This document shows positions 1 to 5,880 of a stretch of DNA of 7,421 bases, piece after piece; position 1 is the first letter of the stretch, and each line of letters opens with the position of its first letter. The position numbers were made by a program, and so were the translations under genes. The notes under the pieces were generated by a model, which did no database searches, was not told where the DNA came from, and saw only the letters and a program-made list of their open reading frames with translations. The stretch covers positions 1 through 7,421 of the forward strand of contig JBNJDW010000090.1 in NCBI GenBank assembly GCA_051745265.1. The letters run 5' to 3'. Source of the DNA: JBNJDW01 sp051745265 (GTDB lineage: Bacteria > Pseudomonadota > Alphaproteobacteria > Micavibrionales > CSBR16-224).

Positions 1-2
1 CT

Positions 3-716
3 GATTTACAGCGCGCCTATGAGAACCGTCAAGAGGCCCTGGTTAACCCGCCGGAAGACGCTGATCTGCCGAATACATTACGTCAGGTATTCAAAGGGGC
101 GGCCGGCAAGAACATGGATATCTTCCTGTCAGCGGTCACTGCAATCAATAAAATGAATGAAGTGATGGATAATGTTCACCAGCTGTTTATCTCGATAGAA
201 AAACTGGCTGTGCACAAAGATAAAGACACGTGGGAAGCCCTGGAAATGGATTTTATAAACGCCTATGGAAAGCTCGATGAAGCAGAAGAAATCGGCGCCA
301 TGGTTAAAACCGTAAAACAGGAAATCATCCAGGCTGAGATTGCTACAAATGTCTTTTATGGCCAGACACTCCTGCAGGAGGTTGTTGAAAATCCAGATAA
401 AGTTTCGACTAACAAAGAACTGGTTAATACTCTTAAGAATGAAATCAAAGATCTGTGCGCAGAATGCGGTTATAGTGAAAGAGTTGCCGATGCTGCTAAT
501 GACGAACTTTCAGCCGGATTACGAGGCCACCAGACGGACTTATCCCCTGTGCTAAAAAGCTTGGATACTTTATTCAAAGATTACCGTCAGGCGCATAAAG
601 CATGGGAAGCAGAGTTTAAGAAAGATCCAAAATCTGCATCCGAGCATGTGGCAACAATCGCTGATACCGCCAAAACAGCGCCAAAACAATATTCAAAGCC
701 AAGCTTGAAAAAATAA
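3..716 (+). CDS. Unrecognised helical protein, 5'-truncated (C-terminal 237 residues visible)
   Basis: I do not recognise this protein. The reading frame is open from the left edge through a TAA stop, giving at least 237 residues. An ATG at 114 begins a 200-residue version, but the 37 codons before it are open, have coding-like third positions and read like protein (NPPEDADLPNTLRQVF), and no well-spaced ribosome site precedes 114, so I treat the gene as continuing upstream. The visible part is rich in Glu, Lys, Ala and Leu and looks almost wholly alpha-helical, with possible coiled-coil stretches. There is no signal peptide or hydrophobic membrane segment in the visible part. One C-x-x-C pair (CAEC, visible residues 152-155) is present without a partner pair, so zinc binding is not implied. 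The C-terminus is basic and Ser/Pro/Lys-rich. GC is roughly 44% by hand count, below the denser coding stretches to its right. It converges on the ALDH gene and shares its terminator. Confidence 0.75.
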   Translation, partial: DLQRAYENRQEALVNPPEDADLPNTLRQVFKGAAGKNMDIFLSAVTAINKMNEVMDNVHQLFISIEKLAVHKDKDTWEALEMDFINAYGKLDEAEEIGAMVKTVKQEIIQAEIATNVFYGQTLLQEVVENPDKVSTNKELVNTLKNEIKDLCAECGYSERVADAANDELSAGLRGHQTDLSPVLKSLDTLFKDYRQAHKAWEAEFKKDPKSASEHVATIADTAKTAPKQYSKPSLKK

Positions 717-732
717 CAAAAACATTAGCCAA

Positions 733-773
733 AAAAATCGGGCAGCGTCTTATAGGCACGCTGCCCGATTTTT
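733..773. terminator. Bidirectional intrinsic terminator between convergent genes
   Basis: The left arm at 733-748 and the right arm at 758-773 are perfect 16-nt reverse complements around a 9-nt loop (CTTATAGGC). The core is GC-rich (CGGGCAGCGT). The outer pairs are A:T, so each strand ends the hairpin in a run of T. The stem begins 16 bp after the stop of the + gene and 26 bp after the stop of the - strand ALDH gene, so it can end transcription from both sides. Confidence 0.93.
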
Positions 774-799
774 ATTTTAATCTTAAAACCGGCAGGCAA

Positions 800-3199
800 T
801 CATTCGCCATAAGGAATCCAAATATTTTTAACCTGTGTTGCATGGCGCAGATATTCTTCGCCCTCGGCCTGTTCGGTCTTAGACCAGTCACGTTTAAGCC
901 CGTAATTACACCAGGTTTGTTTTAGATTGCTGATGGAGAGCTTCTCAACAAGGGTCGAGAGCTCGGCCTCCGGCGCAAAGCACCACAGTGCATCCAGATT
1001 CTGATGCCCGGCCAGTGTTTTGGCCAGATCCTGCCGGTGACCTGTCACAATATTAATCACGCCAGCGGGCAGATCAGAAGTCTCAAAAACCTGATATAAA
1101 TCGGTCACGGCCAGTGGATGAGCATCGGAGGGCAGAACAACAACGCGGTTGCCCATGGCAATCGCCGGTGCGACCAGCGAAATAAAGCCCAGCAAAGGCG
1201 CTTCATCAGGACAGATAATACCAATATTGCCCACCGGTTCCTTCATAGCAACCGCAACAGTGCGGCTAGGGGGTGTGTGCACCTGTCCATCATATTTATC
1301 GCACCAGGCGCCGTAGGTAAACAGGCGGGAGAGGGCGGTTTCAACTTCGTCCGCCGCAGCTGATTTTGACGCGCCGGTCATTTGACGCAATCTATCGACA
1401 AATTCATTTTTACGGGTTTCAAGATTCTCGGCGATGTAATAGAGGATCTGCGCCCGGTTATGATGTGGCGCTGTTGACCAGCCGTCGGCCTTGGCCGCCG
1501 CCTCAACCGCATTGCGAATATCTTTGCGGTTACCTTCGCCGACCTGACCGATAAACTGGCCATCATCGCCATAAATATCAATACTGTAATTACCATCGGG
1601 ACGGGCCTGTTTACCACCGATATACAGTTTGGCCGTTCGATCTATGCCGACCAGCGTCTCATCATTTGAGGATTTTGGCTTAGCCGCTTTATCCTTTTGA
1701 TTTGAATAAGATTTAAGTGATTTTTGATATTTAGGTTTAAGATAGGCATACATGCCTTCAGCGCCGCCTTCGCGGCCATAACCGGATTCCCGGTAACCAC
1801 CAAAACCAACCGCAGCATCCAGCATATTCGTACCGTTAACCCAGACAACGCCGGACTTAACCTTTGGCGCCATTTCCAGAGCCATATTGATGTTATCAGT
1901 CCAGATGCTCGCCGCAAGGCCATAACGGGTATTGTTCGCAATTTCAAGGGCTTCTTCATGTGTCCTAAAGCTCATGACCGAGAGAACAGGGCCAAAGATT
2001 TCCTGTTCGGCCACGGTCGAGGCCGGTTCGACATTTAATAACATTGTCGGTGGATAGAAACAGCCGCTTGCCGGGGTGTTTTTGGCGAATTCAGGCTGAA
2101 CCAGCGTGGCGCCTTCTTTTACACCGATTTCGACCAGTTCCTGAATGCGCTTAATTTGCGATTTATCGACCACAGCACCGATATCAATGGTTTTATCCAG
2201 TGGATTACCAAGGCGAAGGGTGTTAATACGGCTTTTGAGCTTTTCAATCATCCGCTCAGCAACGCTTTCCTGTATCAACAGGCGTGACCCTGCGCAGCAG
2301 ACTTCCCCTTGATTAAGCCAGATACCATCGACAACGCCTTCAACAGCGCTATCCAGATCAGCATCTTCAAAAACAATATTCGGTGACTTGCCGCCCAGTT
2401 CCAATGTCAGGCTTTTGCCGCTACCGGCCGTGGCTTCGCGGATAATCCGTCCGACATCTGTTGAACCGGTGAAGGCGACTTTGGTGATATCTTTATGTTC
2501 GACCAGAGCCGCGCCGGTTTTACCATCACCATGTACGATATTCACCACACCGGCCGGAAGGCCGGCTTTATCACAAAGCTCGGCAAACAGTGTCGCGGTC
2601 AGTGGTGTAAATTCGGCTGGTTTCAGAACAACCGTATTTCCAGCCGCCAGCGCCGGAGCAATTTTCCAGGCCATCATCAGCAGTGGGAAATTCCATGGAA
2701 TAACCTGACCGACAACGCCGCAGGGCTCGTAATTCGGGAATTCAACATCCAGCAGCTTGGCCCAACCGGCATGATGATAAAAATGCCGGGCAACCAAAGG
2801 AATATCAATATCACGGCTTTCGCGGATCGGTTTACCATTATCAAGCGTTTCGAGCACAGCCAGAAGCCGGCCATTCTTTTGCACCAGACGGGCGAGGGCA
2901 TAGAGGTATTTTGACCGCTCATAACAGCTGAGCGCCTGCCATTTTTTCAAAGCCTTGTGGGCAGCGGCGGTGGCCTTGTCAATGTCACCTACGGTACCTT
3001 GCGGCACGGATGCCAGCAATTCGCCTGTGGCGGGGTTATGCGTTTCAAACATTTCATCGCCACTGAAAAACTTGCCGCCGATATAATGCTGAAGCTTGCC
3101 ATCATGGCCCTGAAGCCAATCTTTGGCCGCCTGGTCATCTTCCAGTGCCGGGCCATATTCCATGGTTTTAAAAATATCTTTTACCTCTGGTTTGCTCAT
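800..3199 (-). CDS. ALDH16-type two-domain aldehyde dehydrogenase
   Basis: An NAD(P)-dependent aldehyde dehydrogenase of 799 residues, far longer than the usual ~500, because a second ALDH-like domain is fused at the C-terminus. Domain 1 (about 35-490) keeps the full catalytic set: PWNF with Asn170, cofactor-binding Lys193 in LKPAE, the FTGSTDVG glycine motif (243-250), general base Glu267 in LELGGKS, nucleophile Cys301 in GEVCCAGSR, and Glu400 in EIFGP. A polar linker (about 495-520) leads to domain 2 (about 521-799), which resembles the N-terminal half of an ALDH but has CPDEAP (663-668) in place of the PWNF region and no nucleophile motif. This is the architecture of ALDH16; bacterial members keep the active Cys while vertebrate ALDH16A1 lacks it (established, from memory). 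AAGGAA lies 8 nt before the ATG. It follows deoC by 40 bp, so acetaldehyde is the likely substrate (inference). No signal peptide; cytoplasmic. Confidence 0.95.
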   Translation of the reverse strand: MSKPEVKDIFKTMEYGPALEDDQAAKDWLQGHDGKLQHYIGGKFFSGDEMFETHNPATGELLASVPQGTVGDIDKATAAAHKALKKWQALSCYERSKYLYALARLVQKNGRLLAVLETLDNGKPIRESRDIDIPLVARHFYHHAGWAKLLDVEFPNYEPCGVVGQVIPWNFPLLMMAWKIAPALAAGNTVVLKPAEFTPLTATLFAELCDKAGLPAGVVNIVHGDGKTGAALVEHKDITKVAFTGSTDVGRIIREATAGSGKSLTLELGGKSPNIVFEDADLDSAVEGVVDGIWLNQGEVCCAGSRLLIQESVAERMIEKLKSRINTLRLGNPLDKTIDIGAVVDKSQIKRIQELVEIGVKEGATLVQPEFAKNTPASGCFYPPTMLLNVEPASTVAEQEIFGPVLSVMSFRTHEEALEIANNTRYGLAASIWTDNINMALEMAPKVKSGVVWVNGTNMLDAAVGFGGYRESGYGREGGAEGMYAYLKPKYQKSLKSYSNQKDKAAKPKSSNDETLVGIDRTAKLYIGGKQARPDGNYSIDIYGDDGQFIGQVGEGNRKDIRNAVEAAAKADGWSTAPHHNRAQILYYIAENLETRKNEFVDRLRQMTGASKSAAADEVETALSRLFTYGAWCDKYDGQVHTPPSRTVAVAMKEPVGNIGIICPDEAPLLGFISLVAPAIAMGNRVVVLPSDAHPLAVTDLYQVFETSDLPAGVINIVTGHRQDLAKTLAGHQNLDALWCFAPEAELSTLVEKLSISNLKQTWCNYGLKRDWSKTEQAEGEEYLRHATQVKNIWIPYGE

Positions 3200-3239
3200 A
3201 ATTTCATTTCCTTGATTTAAAGCCGTATCTATTATCGAT

Positions 3240-4268
3240 TTATGCTATTGGATGTCTGTGTCCGGCTGAATACTGGCCTGTCACATAATGTTCAAGCTGG
3301 CGTTCAATATCCCCCAGCAGGCTGGAGGCCCCAAAGCGGAACAGATCGGGTTCCAGCCATTCATTGCCCAGCTCTTCCTTCATTAACACCTGATAGGCGA
3401 GGGCATCTTTCGCCGTACTGATACCACCAGCCGGTTTATAACCCACTTTATAGCCGGTAAACTCATGATATTCACGGATCATCCGGATCATCACCAGTGT
3501 ATAGTCCAAAGTCGCATTTTTCTTTTCTTTGCCGGTTGATGTTTTGATGAAATCGGCACCGGCCATCATGGAAACCATGCTTGCCTTGGCAACATTACGG
3601 AGCGTTGCCAGTTCCCCTGTCGCCAGAATCGCTTTCAAATGCACACCCGGTCCGCAGGCCTGTTTAAAGCTTTTGACTTCATTATACAGGGCTTCCCAGT
3701 TCTGACGCAGAACATGGTGACGGGTAATGACAATATCGATTTCACGGGCACCGGCCTGAACCGAGGCTTCAATTTCAGCCAGCCGTTGTTTAAAAGGTGA
3801 CAGCCCATGCGGAAAACCGGTTGAAACGGCTGCGACCGGAATATTCGTCCCCTGCAAAGCCTCAACCGCGGTTTCAACCATTTCATGGTAGACACAAACA
3901 GCGCCGGTGGTCAGATGCAAATCTTCGATACCGAGTGCGGAAACAAGATCGGGGCGGATCGGGTTTCTGGCCTTGGCGCAAAGCCGCTTAACCCGGCCCG
4001 GCGTATCATCCCCTGACAAGGTGGTCAGGTCGATACAAGAAAGCGCCTTTAGCAGCCATGCGGCCTGCCATTGTTTTTTAACTGTACGGCGGCCGCCCAG
4101 GGTTTTTGTCCGCCGTTCCACAGCACTCATGTTAACATGGATGTGATCCAACGCATCCAGATGCAGTTCTGTGCCCGGATTTGGATCATGGCTGGATTGT
4201 AACGCCGTTCCCGAAACGCGGGTTAAGGCATGAATATTATCCTCTGCATTATCAGTCAATTTGGACAT
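3240..4268 (-). CDS. deoC: Deoxyribose-phosphate aldolase, long eukaryotic-type form
   Basis: Class I aldolase that cleaves 2-deoxy-D-ribose 5-phosphate to glyceraldehyde 3-phosphate and acetaldehyde, the last step of deoxynucleoside catabolism, in the cytoplasm. Visible landmarks: CIDLTTLSGDDT (78-89), AVCVY with Cys125, GFPHG (151-155), EIDIV with Asp178, LKAIL with Lys212, the Schiff-base Lys242 in FIKTSTGK, Lys278 in YKPAGG, and phosphate-site Ser315/Ser316 in FGASSLL. At 342 residues it exceeds the ~259 of E. coli DeoC, mainly through about 65 extra N-terminal residues. That N-terminus (PGTEL, RRTVKKQWQAAWLLKA) closely resembles what I recall of human DERA, so the long form is genuine rather than a start miscall. 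AAGGGG lies 5 nt before the ATG. It is the first gene of a two-gene unit with the ALDH downstream; no deoA, deoB or deoD is in the window. Transcription starts in the divergent region, but I could not fix its promoter. Confidence 0.96.
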   Translation of the reverse strand: MSKLTDNAEDNIHALTRVSGTALQSSHDPNPGTELHLDALDHIHVNMSAVERRTKTLGGRRTVKKQWQAAWLLKALSCIDLTTLSGDDTPGRVKRLCAKARNPIRPDLVSALGIEDLHLTTGAVCVYHEMVETAVEALQGTNIPVAAVSTGFPHGLSPFKQRLAEIEASVQAGAREIDIVITRHHVLRQNWEALYNEVKSFKQACGPGVHLKAILATGELATLRNVAKASMVSMMAGADFIKTSTGKEKKNATLDYTLVMIRMIREYHEFTGYKVGYKPAGGISTAKDALAYQVLMKEELGNEWLEPDLFRFGASSLLGDIERQLEHYVTGQYSAGHRHPIA

Positions 4269-4305
4269 CTAAGCCCCTTTCTAAAAGAAATAAAAACGAA
4301 TTCCC

Positions 4306-4336
4306 TTGACATCACTTTATGTTTATTTAATTTAAC
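4306..4336 (+). promoter_or_regulatory. Candidate sigma-70-type promoter for the DEAD-box helicase
   Basis: A perfect -35 box TTGACA lies at 4306-4311. The -10 is uncertain: TTTAAC at 4331-4336 (4 of 6 matches) needs a 19-bp spacer, while the better TTTAAT at 4326-4331 leaves only 14 bp. The tract between is very AT-rich. It lies in the 120-bp gap between the divergent deoC and helicase genes, upstream of the helicase ribosome site. The -35 is convincing; the rest is inference. Confidence 0.4.
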
Positions 4337-4349
4337 CCTACGCAGAAAA

Positions 4350-4363
4350 TTGCATTTTTGCAA
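4350..4363. promoter_or_regulatory. TTGCA-N4-TGCAA inverted repeat, possible operator
   Basis: A perfect 5+5 palindrome with a TTTT centre sits between the helicase promoter candidate and the helicase start, on the upstream side of deoC. Its size and symmetry fit a dimeric repressor site, and it could act on the helicase transcript, on deoC, or on both. A 10-bp palindrome can also arise by chance in AT-rich DNA, and no regulator gene is in the window. Confidence 0.25.
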
Positions 4364-4388
4364 GAAATAGTAAAAGAAAGAGGATTGC

Positions 4389-5795
4389 ATGGGCTTTACT
4401 GAATTAGGCCTTGGCGAGAACGTATTACAAGCCATTGACGATATGGGTTTCAAAGAACCAACCCCGATTCAGGAAGCAGCGATTCCGATTGCGCTTATGG
4501 GCCGTGATGTCCTTGGCCTTGCCCAGACAGGGACAGGTAAAACAGCCTCCTTTACATTGCCCATGATTGAAATGCTGGCCGGTGGCCGGGCCAAGGCACG
4601 TATGCCGCGGTCTTTGATCCTGACCCCGACACGGGAACTGGCCGCACAGATTGCCGAGCATTTTGACCAGTTTGGCAAATACCACAAATTAACCAAAACG
4701 CTGCTGACAGGCGGCAGTTCAATGGGCGAACAGGTCAAAGAGCTGGAGCAGGGCGTTGATGTTCTGATCGCCACCCCGGGACGTTTGCTGGACCTGTTCG
4801 GACGCGGCAATATCATTCTGGCCGATATTAAAATTCTGGTGATTGATGAAGCCGACCGGATGCTTGATATGGGCTTTATCCCTGATCTGGAGAAAATTGT
4901 TTCCCTGATCCCGCCCTTGCGCCAGACGCTGTTCTTTTCCGCGACCATGCCAAAAGCTATCTCAAAGCTGGCCGATCAGTATCTTAGCAATCCGAAGACG
5001 ATCAAAGTGGCCTCAACATCAAAACCGGCTGAAAATGTCGAACAGTTTATGATCCGTGTTTCGGCCAAAGATAAACCCGAAGCTTTAAAAAATATTATCA
5101 CGCAGGAAAATGTCCAGAATGCTTTTATTTTCTGTAACCGTAAACGTGATATCGAAGGCGTCGAAAAATCATTGAGCAAGCTTGGTTATAAAGTCGGCTC
5201 TATCCACGGTGATATTGAACAAAGATTCCGGACCCGCACGCTTGAAGACTTCAGAAGCGGTGAAATTTCACTGCTGGTTTGCAGTGACGTTGTCGCCCGG
5301 GGGATTGATATCAGCGGCGTTTCGCATGTCTTTAACTATGATGTCCCCATGAATGCCGAGGATTACGTCCACCGCATTGGCCGTACGGGCCGTGCCGGCA
5401 AATCCGGTCGTGCTTTCATGCTTGTTGCGCCAAGTGATAAAAAGTTTTTGGCCAATGTCGAAAATCTGGTCAAAAAACCAATTAAGGAAATCACCCTTGA
5501 TGGCCACACGCCAGATGCTAAACCTGCCGACAAATCGGCAGATGAGGCCGCGCAAAAGCCTAAGGATAAAAAGCCAGATTCTGAAAAAAAGCCTGCAAAG
5601 AAAACAGCGCCAAAAAAGGAAACCGCAGAAAAAGCGGATCCCAAGGCTGATAAGCCTTCGCCTCAAAAATCAGAAAAAACGTCAAAGCCTCAGAAATCAA
5701 ACGATAAAAAGTCCGGGGATCATGCGAATGACGGTTCACCGGGGAAAAATGTTCAGGGTTTTGGCGATGAGGTTCCGGCGTTTTTTAAAGCCTGA
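4389..5795 (+). CDS. DEAD-box ATP-dependent RNA helicase, RhlE-like, with Lys/Pro-rich tail
   Basis: ATP-dependent RNA helicase of 468 residues, expected to remodel RNA duplexes in ribosome assembly or mRNA decay in the cytoplasm. All family motifs are intact: Q motif (GFKEPTPIQ, 20-28), Walker A AQTGTGKT (45-52), PTRELA (80-85), TPGR (129-132), DEAD (153-156), SAT (184-186), FIFCN (246-250), SDVVARGID (299-307) and HRIGRTGRAG (328-337). The two RecA-like domains end near residue 370. The tail (about 375-450) is low-complexity, dominated by Lys, Pro, Ala, Asp and Glu, and probably disordered and RNA-binding. The last residues, GFGDEVPAFFKA, end in a short non-basic motif; I recall similar endings in other alphaproteobacterial helicases. 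The motif set is closest to RhlE, but RhlB, SrmB and DeaD cannot be excluded without an alignment, so I give no symbol. AGAGGA precedes the ATG at good spacing. It is divergent from deoC; lptD follows in the same direction. Confidence 0.96.
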   Translation: MGFTELGLGENVLQAIDDMGFKEPTPIQEAAIPIALMGRDVLGLAQTGTGKTASFTLPMIEMLAGGRAKARMPRSLILTPTRELAAQIAEHFDQFGKYHKLTKTLLTGGSSMGEQVKELEQGVDVLIATPGRLLDLFGRGNIILADIKILVIDEADRMLDMGFIPDLEKIVSLIPPLRQTLFFSATMPKAISKLADQYLSNPKTIKVASTSKPAENVEQFMIRVSAKDKPEALKNIITQENVQNAFIFCNRKRDIEGVEKSLSKLGYKVGSIHGDIEQRFRTRTLEDFRSGEISLLVCSDVVARGIDISGVSHVFNYDVPMNAEDYVHRIGRTGRAGKSGRAFMLVAPSDKKFLANVENLVKKPIKEITLDGHTPDAKPADKSADEAAQKPKDKKPDSEKKPAKKTAPKKETAEKADPKADKPSPQKSEKTSKPQKSNDKKSGDHANDGSPGKNVQGFGDEVPAFFKA

Positions 5796-5811
5796 TATTC
5801 CTTATCATTTA

Positions 5812-5840
5812 TTGACTCGCACGCGCCAATCTACAAAAAT
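5812..5840 (+). promoter_or_regulatory. Weak candidate promoter upstream of lptD
   Basis: TTGACT at 5812-5817 is followed, after a 17-bp spacer, by AAAAAT at 5835-5840 (4 of 6 matches to TATAAT). It lies in the 85-bp gap after the helicase stop and 40 bp before the lptD ATG. I see no hairpin terminator in this gap, so readthrough from the helicase is equally possible. Confidence 0.3.
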
Positions 5841-5880
5841 ACAGATCAGCGTTTTATCAGACAGGCAGTGGTCTTTATTT

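Noticed and set aside
2495..2914. 139-residue + strand open frame inside the ALDH gene
   Set aside because: It lies opposite an unbroken, motif-complete ALDH coding sequence; its composition looks like a reverse-complement shadow.
4269..4388. A - strand promoter for deoC
   Set aside because: TTGCAA at 4358-4363 can be read as a -35, but at 17 bp the -10 is TAGGGT (3 of 6) and no other pair scores better, so I do not call it.
5268..5666. 132-residue open frame on the - strand opposite the helicase C-terminus
   Set aside because: It is fully antisense to an intact helicase gene, rich in Phe/Arg/Leu from reversed Lys/Glu codons, with no ribosome site or recognisable motif.
5796..5880. Terminator between the helicase and lptD
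   Set aside because: I found no stem of useful length followed by a T run in this gap.
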